Source of the DNA: Cyathus striatus
Taxonomy: Eukaryota; Basidiomycota; Agaricomycetes; Agaricales; Nidulariaceae
Length of the DNA stretch: 64,000 bases
NCBI GenBank assembly: GCA_025738555.1
Contig: JAOVFP010000009.1
Coordinates: 1,364,001-1,428,000 of the forward strand
Reading direction: 5' to 3'
Below the pieces are notes generated by a model, which was given only the letters and a program-made list of their open reading frames with translations, had not been told where the DNA came from and did no database searches. Positions 31,391 through 42,209 of the stretch are shown in pieces (within the stretch, counting starts at the first letter, position 1; every line of letters starts with the position of its first letter). Made by a program: the position numbers and the translations under genes.

Positions 31391-31975
31391 GTTCTGCGAG
31401 CTCTATTGCACTTATGTTTCCGTGAGAAGCAATAAGATACAATAAGATTTAGATATGGAGCCTGGGCCGATGTCTAATAGAGTACAAGGTGTCGGTAGAT
31501 GCTATAAGTGTGACGATTCAAAACCTTAACACAATGTTAGCCAGCCTCTTAAAGTACAGAAAATGAAGACTAAAGAACTTCTTTTTGCTAATATGCAATT
31601 GAGCTCAGCCCCGACGTTCCCAAAGACGATGACCATGTAGAACCTTACATAGTAGTCACCTAAGGATTGGGAGGTCGGAAAGAATGGCGGTAATTAGAAC
31701 GTATCAACGCTTCTACGGTTGGGCTACCCACTGTCTTGCCTAGACGGTAGCAAGATCTCCACCCATGTTGCCGTCGTGTCACTGAGATTACACTCAGGAG
31801 ATCGAACACCTTGGGTCAGACCTTCAGGACCTGGGAGCAATTGGGAGTCTAAGTAACTAAATCGCAACATGGAGGGATGAATGTGGTTGATTAATTGATA
31901 ATGGAGCTGTGCTATGAGGTTTACTTGCCTGTTGAGGACAAGCTGAGGTTGGGCTGAGGACGAGATGACTCCAAG
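31391..31975. other. No gene recognised
   Basis: Non-coding in all frames apart from a short minus-strand ORF at 31724-31984 without support. Confidence 0.4.
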
Positions 31976-32284
31976 ATGAACCATAGCAAAACCAAAGACG
32001 TCATTAGTCTATTGAACGCCGTTATGTCCGAATCTGAGAAACGGGACGTCGGGATCAAATACCGATCAATAGAAGCTTCTGATTGGGTCCGGGCCCAAAC
32101 GGTATATAAGGAGGTACTTACGTCCAACGAGGGAGTCAAATCCTTCCCCGCTTCCCCACCGCTACTTCCACCAAGTTTCAAGGCCCTTGAATACTTGAAG
32201 ATGAACGCACATGATGTCGACGAGTCGAAATGGTTTCGAGCTAGTAGAAGTTATGCGGCTGTTTGCGGGCTTCGATCGTTGTAA
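31976..32284 (+). CDS. Hypothetical ORF with a paralogous relic at 39.8-41.9 kb
   Basis: 102 residues beginning MNHSKTKDVISLLNAVMSES. Segments IEASDWVRAQTVYKE and KMNAHDVDESKWFRAS have diverged matches at 39.85-39.91 and 41.80-41.86 kb (KMNTQDVDHTKWLQSS). The protein-level similarity suggests a real coding family, perhaps carried by a mobile element. The part around 32115-32165 could be an intron (GTACTTACG..CAAG). A single gene with the next ORF is possible, but no in-phase junction was found. Confidence 0.4.
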   Translation: MNHSKTKDVISLLNAVMSESEKRDVGIKYRSIEASDWVRAQTVYKEVLTSNEGVKSFPASPPLLPPSFKALEYLKMNAHDVDESKWFRASRSYAAVCGLRSL

Positions 32285-32318
32285 GCTTTCCATTTTAGTA
32301 CGCGTTTGTTAACTGAAA

Positions 32319-33035
32319 ATGGCTATCAAGAAAGCTGACACTTTGGATATCAAGGGGCATCTTCTCATGAAGACTAAATGGGACCGCTCTGTCGTGCTGA
32401 AGGGAGTTAGGAGTACGATGCATGGTCCATGGAGTGCTCGCATTGAGCCTTTAGCTATCCAGATGGACGTTGTGTGGCCGGGAAATGAAGGGGACTATAT
32501 GCCGGTCGACATATTTTATCGGTCATATCTTGTTCCTGCTCCTGCCGTGTCAGCCACCACCTCGACTTCTGCCCCCGTTCTTGGCTTCTACCACACATCC
32601 CCTCCCTTCTCCATTGCCGCCACCTCCTCTACCTCTGTACCGTCCTGGTACACCCAACCTTCATCATCGACTCAAGCCGTGAACTCAGCCTCCTTCACTC
32701 CGCTTCCCGTCACCTTTGACACTTCCAAGACGAAAAAGGAGATCATTTTCGGCAGTGTGAAAGATTCAATGCACGCTCCGCGGAGAACTGAGAAGACCAA
32801 GAACGAGCTGGTTTTCGGAACAGTGAAGGATTCGCGCTTTGCGTCGTGGAGGAGCGAGAGCGCTGATGGATTGGAAGCGATCGCTAGTCAGTCATCTAGC
32901 GCTAATGTTGTGGAAAACGGTAGCTCGTCAGCCGTATCTTTGAGATCTGGGTCAGGATCAAATACATCTCCGTCTCAGGATAGAAGCATGAATTTGTCCA
33001 TGAGTATCAAGGTCTCACCAGCGGTTCCTTTTTGA
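32319..33035 (+). CDS. Hypothetical Ser/Thr-rich protein
   Basis: 238 residues starting MAIKKADTLDIKGHLLMKTK. The first 75 residues look folded (WSARIEPLAIQMDVVWPGNE, GDYMPVDIFYRSYLVP). A Ser/Thr/Pro-rich tail follows, with two related motifs, KKEIIFGSVKDSMHAPRR and KNELVFGTVKDSRFASWR. The first part may be coupled to the preceding ORF. No family recognised. No stop or frameshift inside. Confidence 0.4.
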   Translation: MAIKKADTLDIKGHLLMKTKWDRSVVLKGVRSTMHGPWSARIEPLAIQMDVVWPGNEGDYMPVDIFYRSYLVPAPAVSATTSTSAPVLGFYHTSPPFSIAATSSTSVPSWYTQPSSSTQAVNSASFTPLPVTFDTSKTKKEIIFGSVKDSMHAPRRTEKTKNELVFGTVKDSRFASWRSESADGLEAIASQSSSANVVENGSSSAVSLRSGSGSNTSPSQDRSMNLSMSIKVSPAVPF

Positions 33036-33747
33036 TTGTATTTTCGGACTATAATCTTTCTCTTTTTATAGTTTCTTTTTTCATTCAGCTATTATTTCTA
33101 TTTTATTTTTCTCTATGTTCTTTCTTCCTCTTTACCCCTTGAGCTCGTCTCGGACTATTTCTTGTATGTTTTGATGGTTCAGCTTGGTTATCAGTATCAT
33201 TATTCTCTTTCCGTTCTTTCCCTTGAGCCTCGCCTCGGCCCTCGGGACTTTTCTTTATATTATTTTTATTATCGTTGTTCCTGTTACCTACATTACATAT
33301 CCTGTTTTTTTTTCCATATAGTATGCATTTAAGAGGACCGGCAGACTCAATCCAGATTTCCATTTACTTACATTTGATGAAAGATCCAAAGGGCCTTGGT
33401 GAGTAAGTACTAAGTGATTATGAGTCCAAGATACTTAATTATTAAGTACTCCGCTGAGCTAGTATTCTGCCTTGCTATAGCCCTGCTTCGCGTTGACTTC
33501 GACTTAGTGGAAGAGGTATTAAGGGGAAAGAAACACCCTTATTGAGGACCTGAGATACATCACGTTACATTCCAATTAACCTGTAATACACAAGCTACCC
33601 CTATCTGATTGTTACTGCATTTCACATGGACTGACTCGTTATTAATTTATTCTCTAGGTATCACTAGGTAAAGTAGTGCTCCAAATCGACTCCTTTAATC
33701 CGACTTCACGTACACGCTCAAGTTATGAACATCTATTCCTGTTTCTG
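33036..33747. other. Intergenic between convergent genes
   Basis: A T-rich stretch (33040-33330) probably contains 3' untranslated sequence of the plus-strand ORF. The rest is AT-rich with no gene seen. Confidence 0.45.
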
Positions 33748-36054
33748 CTAAGCCCATTCTTCCTTCATGAGCTCTGCAGCTCGTTCAGCAATAGCGTAAG
33801 TCGGTGCTTGAGTATGACCACATATAACTACGGGCTATGAAATAGAGTTAGCCTAGTGGTATTTCCTTATTCAAGACACCCACCATAATCGACGCATCAA
33901 CGATCCTTATTCCCGTGGTTCCTTTCACAAGCAAGTCAGGATCAATCACACCAAACTGAGCGCCTTTCGGAGACATGGCGGCTGTTCCAACAGCATGAAG
34001 ACCTGTACCAGCATTTTCACGAATGAATTGGACCAATGATAAGTCATCCGTAACATTTGCAAATCCACCTTGAGGACCTAGAATTATATCTTTCCATGTA
34101 GGTCCAGCGAAGAACCTTACCGCGCTCGCGATAGCTTCTTTCATAATAAGAAGGTCAATATCATCTTTGAAGTAAGCCGGATCGATGAGAGGGACGTCAA
34201 ATGGATTGTTGCTTTTCAGAGAAACAGATCCACCTAGGTTCGATTGTTTCATTAGATAGTTGTATACAATATTGCAGATAAATCACGTACGAGATGCTGG
34301 AGTCACCAATACTACTCCCATAAGAAGGGTCGACTCGCCCGATGATAGTGCTTCTGGATACCCTTGCTGTTTATAGCAGAATACAATAAGAATACGTAAG
34401 TTGACAGCAACAACTTGGACTTTACCAGTACAAATTCGAAATGAGGAGTATGTGGTCCAGCAGCCGGATCTGATACATTCTGAAAGATTGACGATGTCTC
34501 AGGTACTCGACCCCAAGCTACTTGATTAGCCAGTGGTGTATTGATAAGGGGGCCAGTGCGAGTCTCTAACCATTCATTAAGAGCCTCCGTAGCGTTTACA
34601 GGCACGACTGTCAAGTTTACGAACCAATTTGGATAGACAAATGTCTGGTCCGATAGGTTCTTTCCGACGCCTGGAAGATGTAAGATAGGTTTTATCCCAA
34701 TCTCCCTGAGTTCGGTTTCGTCACCGATTCCAGAATTCAATAGAATGTGCGGTGTACCTATTGAACCTAAAGATAAAATCAATTCTTTATGTGCAGTTGC
34801 ATTATGCAGCGTTGAATCATTCGTCCCTAGTAGGTGGTTAGAATATCTTCTTTAGAATATCAAAGCTGTTTGTTCTTACCAGACTTGAATTCAACTGTTC
34901 GAAAGTCAACTCTACTTCCACTGCCTGAAGTCAACACACGGGATATTTGCGTGTTTAGCACAATGTCCAAGTTAGGGCGGTTAATAAATTGAGGTCCGAG
35001 ATACGAAGATGCAGCGCTGCTTCGTGTACCATTGCCAATAGTAGTTTGCAACCACCCTGAATAAAATCGAGAATCAGCATATGTGAAGAAGTACGTTTTG
35101 GATTCGCCGACCTAATCCGAGGGGGGTACCGCTGTTCGTGTCCAGGTTGAAAGGGAACTCTCCACTTGCATTGTCAGTTGCTTGAATATATGTCTCGTCA
35201 AGGAGCTCAGAATATCCCGGTAAAGTGACAAAGGTGTTGCCGGTGAAATTATGGAATGCCGGATCGAATTGTCCAGCCGTCGAATGGCCATCAGCTGGGG
35301 AAGTGAAATGCTCATTCTATGGTCATAAAGTATTAGTAATTATCCATGGACAGTAGTTAATACCATGGTACATACCCTTAGAATGAAAGGAAATATTTCA
35401 TTCCAACTCCAGCCTTTATCTCCGGTGATCGTAGCCCAGCGATTGTAATCATCCGACGATCCACGAGTGTAAAACATCCCATCTGAAGCAAATTAAGTAG
35501 GGAATCTCTAGGCACTGGAAGGAAAATGAGTAACACACTAATAGAACTGCTTCCGCCTAAAACATGTCCTCTTGTGTACGCGAGTGAACGGTTATTAAGA
35601 GCTGCTTGAGGTACAGTCGTAAAGTTCCAATCGAATGGTGACTTTTGTAAATTGTATGCAAGTCCTGGAGCATCAATATCAACAATCCCTTCATTGCTGT
35701 AAAAGATAGTTAGTACTTGGCAATAAAAGGAGAAATTACACATTACGGACCTTGGTCCAGCTTCCAAGACCAAAACTCTGAAATTTGGGTTTTCTGTCAA
35801 GCGATTCGCGATTACAGATCCTGCCGTCCCCCTGAATTACCAAATATCATGTTAATTATCTACGCGAAAGTAAAAATTCTCATTACTGAACCTCCTGCAA
35901 CTATGAAATCGTATGATAGTCCAGTCGCAAGTTGACTAAAATTCTGGTGAATTGCGCCATGGCCGACATGGGCAACACTTAATAGGAAGAAGGTCAATGA
36001 GTATAACACCATCACTAAAGTTTGCTGGTGATGGGATGTTAATAAGTTATGCAT
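33748..36054 (-). CDS. GMC oxidoreductase, aryl-alcohol-oxidase-like, secreted
   Basis: Ten exons by eye, from 36054 (or Met at 36012) to TAG 33748-33750, code for about 601 residues. Exons: 36054-35892, 35831-35751, 35696-35539, 35482-35376, 35316-35112, 35056-34880, 34826-34426, 34366-34291, 34233-33884, 33834-33748. An N-terminal signal peptide (LYSLTFFLLSVAHVGHGA) leads to the FAD motif YDFIVAGG, TAGSVIANRLT, VLVLEAGP. GMC signature 1 reads GHVLGGSSSINGMFYTRGS, signature 2 GSIGTPHILLNSGIG. The catalytic pair is His in GLHAVGTAAM and His in GHTQAPTYA. Such enzymes oxidise alcohols, release H2O2 and support lignin breakdown. At the first junction four Gs remain where five are needed, so the total is one base short of a full frame. 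Confidence 0.85.
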
Positions 36055-37800
36055 AAGTACTAAACTACCTCAGTTTTATACCGCTCACCAAGCACACATG
36101 AACTCTAGGTAAGCAACTCGGGGGAGCATGTTTCCTTTAAGTGTGCATTATCGCTTAAGTCTTATGCCGCTTTAGTTACAGCCATCCATAAGGACTTCAC
36201 CCATCTGATCGATCGTGACCGCCAGGGAGGAGAATAATTGCGCTGGAGTGTATGGTGTCATTATTGAGCATGCACCGCCGTCGATAGCGGTCTCTCACTG
36301 TACTGTTAATGCATCAGACATCGCCGTGTTGAAGTCTGCGCGTGCACCGGTGGTTCGGTTGGCCTGCGTGTGTCGCGGTCCGACTCGCGGAGGGATTGAA
36401 GGGGATCCGGATTGACGAAGTCATGTTAGGAGTGGAGCTGTTCGCTATTTGCATGCGCCGAGCTCCAAGGCCGGGCAGGTTGGAGTGGTTTTTTGAGGTG
36501 AATCCTCTGTCGTTTCGTAGCGGTGGGGATAACCAGCTATAATTACTGAAGTTCGCTCGGCTTCAAACACTCTTCAAGCCATACGTCGGTGCTTGAGCCT
36601 GTTGTTTGTTCTTACGTAAACGGTAACGCCGAACCAAAGCCGAAGCGTTTCCCAGTTCCAACTTTCATGTCAACGTCGACATCAGCCTCGTTCACGATAC
36701 GGGCATCTTGAGTCGCCCATTGTTCTTCTTCAATTTTCACAACTTATATTTAATCGTCGCCAACCCCTACGACTTCCGTCCTCTTTCCTATGATTCCGAA
36801 CCACTGTTTTGTGGGTCGCCTCAAGACTCTCGACCTGGATTCGCCTACCCGAACTTCAAACAATACGTGACAGGAGGATACCTTATGTAGAGCATAAAAG
36901 GGCTCGGTTTCATTGTACGTAGTTGAGCTGTCCAATGACCATGTCCATTCCAACTCGATGCCAACACGTGTCGAAATCTTTACAGAACCTTTCCTTCTAC
37001 ATGTACAATCAACGCCATATGCATTCAAGACTGGATGACTTCCCGCTGGGTTTAGAATTACAGATTATTTATCTAAACGTTAAGCGAGTGGCGTTCGGCT
37101 AATTTAGGTCTACGTTTCTAACCATGGTGCACTTTCTCTCAAATGTTTGAACATCAATTATAAAATGCATCATTACTATCTTTATCTTATCTTATGTTAT
37201 CTTTATCACTCCCTTCTAGCAATTGTGTCGATTACAGGTGCTACTGTAACAATGCCTTCAAGATACTTTACTAATTAAGTCATGCATATATATATGTTAA
37301 TTCCGTACATTTCTTTGACTAGTTAAACTTAGTAGTGGGTGTATTAATCCGAACTTTAAAGCAGCTTTAGTTGCACTCTCAGTCAACTCTAGTGTTCTCA
37401 GCAATGCTATATGAACAGACTTGTTGTTTTAGAGGAGAATTAATGTAATGAGTATTTTCGGCACAAATAAGCATAAAAGCCAGAGAATCATGATTATTCA
37501 CCTAGCAAAGTAGTGAAAGGCAAGAGGGAGTGCAGGAGTAGACCGTTGAGAATATTGAGATGAACTGTCCCTGCAGGGACATTTGACATTGGAGCTGAAA
37601 AATGTGTTTAGAACAGCTGTTTGCAACTGGAAGAGGGGGGGGGGCCTCTTCCAGATTTTGAACTAGAAAGACATGAATTTTAAGATCAGCTGTCAGGTTG
37701 AGCCGATTTGGACAGTGGCAACACGGCAAATCTCGCTTAAGGTGTTTAGAAATTTAATCTGGGTTTCTAAACACTGCGGGAAGTCATCCACTACTGTACT
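36055..37800. other. No gene recognised
   Basis: Upstream of the GMC gene. ORFs at 36215-36542, 36708-36890 and 36750-37028 overlap each other on both strands and show no domain. The stretch 37050-37500 is AT-rich. A G-run (GGGGGGGG) lies at about 37631. Confidence 0.4.
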
Positions 37801-39135
37801 ATTTTGACCAAGTGTTCAGTCACACGTCACGCAAGGCCTTTGAACAGAACACTTGAGTGCATTTGTCACACATCACAGGCTGCCATGAACAGTAGTTTGA
37901 GAGAAATATGGCGCTTACTTAGCCAAAAAATTTCACCCATGCCAGGTGTCTGTACGGGTATGAACAGTTCTGCCCCATGTCATGCATTGATTTCAGGCTT
38001 GAACACTTGGTCAAATCAAAATTTCCATCACACTCAGGAGAGCGTGAACAAGTGGTCGAAATCATACAGTATCATTTTTCTCCAGTACCACTTATTGACC
38101 TTCCCATCCCCTATGAAGGCCATGTACGTTGGGGTAATGGCAGCTTTGGCAACACTTTACTCAGGGGAGAGTCCCAGCATCGTCAAGGCTCAAACATCGA
38201 GATATTCTGGGGGTTTGGGTTAGTAAATACGCAACACCATACGTCCCTCTCCCCTCTTTGCATTTTATCACGTTGGCTCATCTTCACAGTAGACTTCTAT
38301 ATGTATGTACAGTTAGCCACTCCCTTCCAGCTTCCCCCAGGCAGTCTGGGGGGTAGCGCATTGAAGGTTGCACCTAGCCTACGTCATACACATCTCACTG
38401 AGAACTGTCGTGAAAGAACATACAGTATGTCTTGCCTCTAGTATGTGCTGTGCTATGTCTATGTTCATACAAGGGGGGATCGAGAATTGGAAATGGTACA
38501 TGATGGAATCGAGTTAAGAACATGACTCAGGAGCAAGTGGGGCTGAAGCTGAAGTTGTAACTATACACCCACTTCTCTATGCATTCATTTTGCTCACATT
38601 ACTGACAACTCGATACAGATACTCCTGATTCCTGAACATCACCATCCAAGTTTCCCCTCCTTGCCTGATATCGGGGGCTACTCCCCTGCATCTTCCAGCT
38701 CTGTGCCTTGATCGCCCTATTGACCAACTCCCAGCATGAAGAGGATGAGAACACAAACTTTAGTAGTCCTCAGTACAGTGTCAACCTGCTCTTTTCAGGA
38801 CGTTTGATATCCTGCTTAGTTTGCTATGTCATCAGCCTCGAATATGTGGGGGGACACTTTACAGAGTACGTGTAATGTCCTTCCTTCTTCCCCATTATAT
38901 GATGCTGATTCGCTTGCACTCTAGCTATTCTGTTCATGCAGTAAGGCACATCAATGTGTTTCCTGGTCCCTTGACATGATGTCCATCTATGGGATGATAT
39001 GAACCTCAGTCGGTATGCCTTTTGCTGACATTCTTGAAGTGTTTGAGATCTAACCATGCTGTAGGTGTGCACCAGTTGTTCGTGGTACCTAAAAACAGGA
39101 TAGCTCAATTGCTCAAGGTCAAGGTAGAATAGAAA
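37801..39135. other. Open frames without recognised product
   Basis: Plus-strand frames 37804-38223 and 37977-38441 overlap; the first (MTKCSVTRHARPLNR) may be a remnant of a transposon or gene, but I recognise no motif. A minus-strand frame lies at 38824-39108. None can be supported as a gene. Confidence 0.3.
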
Positions 39136-39139
39136 ATGG

Positions 39140-39545
39140 TTATACTACATCATTGTCACCCAACCCCCACATTTCCCACATATACGAATGTGATTGTATT
39201 TGTACTTAGATGGCTAGCCTATAGGCCACGCATTGTTCCTCTGTTTCACCTTTGTACCAGCAGCAAGATCATTCATATCAAGATCGACAAGGGCCCCAGC
39301 AAATGTTCAGCGGTGTATGGTTGGTACAACCTTTCATGAAATGTCAAAACACAGAACACTGATCAAGGTAGAAGAGAGTGGCAGTTATGCTATCTCGATG
39401 CTCAATACCCATGTCCCCTGAATATATGAATACAGTCATAGTGGTACTTTAACAGGTAGCCTCTAGGCCATGCATGCGGTGCTGTCCCTCTGTTCTCCAT
39501 TCATGATCATTCACATCAAGGTGGACCAGGTTTTCTGTTCCCCAG
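39140..39545 (+). repeat. Direct repeat, two diverged copies
   Basis: About 39200-39300 (TAGCCTATAGGCCACGCATT, then CCTCTGTTTC, GATCATTCATATCAAGATCG) recurs at about 39455-39535 (TAGCCTCTAGGCCATGCATG, CCTCTGTTCTCC, GATCATTCACATCAAGGTGG). The two are about 250 bp apart. The nature is unknown. Confidence 0.45.
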
Positions 39546-39907
39546 TCACTTCTGGGGGCTGAATGTGGAGGGGAGAGGTGTTGTGTTTTGAGGATTACTT
39601 GCCTGAGCAACACCAGAGGTGTGTTTTGTGCAAGTTTTTTGTGTAGTATGTTACTAAATGTCTGAGGAGTGAGTAGGTGAGATAAGGACCTACTGCTGCG
39701 AACCTAAGTTTAACCTAAGTATCTATCATTCATATATATAAGTTGTACATGCTTGTAAGTTAAAAGGACAAAGTGGACTCATGGGTCCATGAGAAGAGAT
39801 TTTGGTTGGACTGTTATGTATGTCTGAAATTGAAAAGGAATGGGATCAGAAAATCAGAAGCTTCTGATTGGCTCTGGCTCAAACATTCTCAAATGGTACA
39901 TAAGGAG

Positions 39908-40705
39908 TGTTGTGATTTGCAAACGAATTGCAACGTTGGTGTATTCCTATGAATACACAGAGTAAGTACACCTACGAAAATAGAAATGTACCATGTTGTA
40001 TTTATCTTGAATCGAATACAACGTGAGGGAGAAGGGATGAATAAGTAGTAGTGTGTACGTTAAGTTGAGTTCTCGAAGAGTAAGTCAACCAAGAGCAAGT
40101 GTCGAAACAAGTCACGTGCTACCGCCGATTGGACTATCCGTTGATATTCAGCAATCGACAATACTTGATACAAGGATCTAGTACTTAAGTAGCGAGTAGA
40201 TAAGTAATATATGTATGTACCCTTTTTAGCAACAGTATGAGACTTAGCGCTTAGCCTTAAGTCGAGTCTGATTCTTACAGTTCACGCTGTTTGAGAGGTT
40301 AAAAAAGGATTGATTCAATGCACCTATCTACTGACATTTATATACATTTCTGTACTACTATTTCCCAAGTATTCTCAATACTTCTTTAGTGTTGTAGATA
40401 TATGAAGTATATTCTCTAGTATTCTACTATCATTGCTGGAATGTTCTCAATGGTTCAGTAATGTTGTACATACTTCAAGGTTCATCTAAGTGAGTCCAGA
40501 GCTAACCATGCTTGGTGATCTCGGACTTTCCAAATTAATACTTCTTCCTCTTTAGGGGTTTTAATGATGAGATCATATCAGATTGAGCGGCACAGCCGCG
40601 AAGTAATGAAAGGACAAGGTACAAACAGATGAAGAGAAAAGGAGAAATGAGTGGAAAAGGCGAGGAAATATACTAGCTTCGAAGAATAGTTGAATATTCA
40701 TAACA
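39908..40705. mobile_element. Solo LTR with TSD
   Basis: 798 bp, starting TGTTGTGATTTG and ending TTCATAACA. The 5-bp duplication AGGAG is at 39903-39907 and 40706-40710. The pre-insertion sequence is confirmed by the paralogue near 32100. No internal coding sequence, so it is a solo LTR left by LTR-LTR recombination. Confidence 0.85.
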
Positions 40706-40736
40706 AGGAGGTACTAACGTTGAATGGGGGAATCAA

Positions 40737-41728
40737 CAGTGTTGTTTTTTAAGCCCTTATTAACCCCCAATTTTATAATTAACCCTTAACACTTAAAAAC
40801 AAACATTAATAAGGGTTCAATTTTAAGTGTTAATTAAGCCTTCTGCACAGATTATGTCATCCCTCAAAGTTATTGCCTGAATCTTCCAATTTTTGATTGT
40901 TCAGTGTTGGGCCCTCATCTGCAAGCAACTATTTAGTTTGCTGTTGATGGTGCAGTACCTGATAAGCTATGCACTGCAGTTGCTTATTACAGGTGAGTGG
41001 TACACTGGTAAGTACTTTTCTTGACATTTCTTTTTGGATGTTTTTTGGATGTTTTTCCAATATTTTTCTTTCAGTCTTCACATTCATTTGTGTTTATAGT
41101 TTACTTTGACATTGGTATATTCATATCATTCATACTAACTGTTCTTTTTGACTGTTTATTCTTTGTCCTGGCCATATCTTGTATTCTAATCAACAGATAT
41201 GCTGGCAGCTGCATGTACTGTCTGTGTCAAACTCACACCCATCTCCTCATTGTGTTAATATAGCATTTATCCAAGCTAGTTTTTGTAGCTTTGCATAGAG
41301 CAGTGTGTCATTGGAAAGTGGGCAGGGGTTATTGTGTGTGGAGTAATGAGTCAGTAATTAGGAGTGTGAAGAGAAAGACAGGGTATATATGTTGTCACTC
41401 TATGCTGTAGTATACTGTATCTGTAAAGATCTGCTTTGATGGCTGGGAAACAATTAGAATATGGAATGATGGGTTAGAAAAGGAGCATATTATCTGTAAC
41501 CCAAGACTGTGTCTTCAGGTTTATGCCCCCATTGTCAAATTCAAATAGAACAGTAGACTTGAGAATGTGAATTTAATTTATATTGATTAAAAATGTTTGA
41601 CTAGTACATGCATATGTAGTTAAGAGTTAATAAGTGTAAAAACATTTTGGAATTGAAGCTAAGCCTTAACTTAAGGGTTCTATTAAGGCTTAAACATTAA
41701 TAACATTAAGCCCTTAAGATCAACACTG
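40737..41728. mobile_element. Non-autonomous hAT element with 8-bp TSD
   Basis: 992 bp with ends CAGTGTTG and CAACACTG, the type expected of hAT elements. The 8-bp duplication GGAATCAA is at 40729-40736 and 41729-41736. Subterminal regions are rich in TTAAGGG/CCCTTAA repeats on both ends. No transposase in the interior, only one unconvincing ORF at 41021-41263. It inserted 31 bp from the solo LTR. Confidence 0.88.
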
Positions 41729-41880
41729 GGAATCAAATCCTTCCCCACACTTCCCCACCTTGTCTAGTCTCTAGAGGCTTTTGGATCTTGGAAGATGAAT
41801 ACACAGGATGTTGACCATACAAAGTGGCTTCAAAGCAGTGGGAATCAAGGGGGTCCAAAGATTTTGCTGAGCCATATCAG

Positions 41881-42209
41881 GTTAGGGAGGGACCCCCCCC
41901 CTCTGACCCTCTTAAAATATTTCTGGACCATACTTAGGATTTAGTGAAAAGTATGTAAAATTTAAGTAGCTAAGGCATCTAGTTCTATTCAATGTAATAT
42001 AAATGCTCAAAATAAGCTAAAATACTGGTTAGTTGCATCATAATTGTGAGTTAGCTGAGACTTCATTGAGCCACTTGTATATGATATGGCAATACTCTAG
42101 TGGCACCCATATGTAGGTGTTTACTCATATTTGTACATAACAGATTTTTGGATGATTGCCATTGATTCTACAGACAGAGCATCTGGTCAATGCTCCAAGG
42201 CATCATCAG
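41881..42209. other. No gene recognised
   Basis: Upstream flank of the zinc-finger pseudogene, AT-rich. A poly-C run lies at about 41893. Confidence 0.4.

Larger units (their letters stand above)
39800..41880 (+). pseudogene. Diverged paralogue of the 32-kb ORF, carrying two insertions
   Basis: If the two elements at 39908-40705 and 40737-41728 are removed, the remaining pieces join into a sequence homologous to about 32000-32265 (GTTATGT.TCTGAA.., AGAAGCTTCTGATTGG, TATAAGGAGGTACT, TCAAATCCTTCCCC, AAGATGAA.ACACA.GATGT). The coding similarity is partly kept but the frame is broken. Confidence 0.65.

Noticed and set aside
37804..38441. Two overlapping plus-strand ORFs of about 140-150 codons
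   Set aside because: Different frames over the same DNA, no domain, and no splice sites that choose between them.
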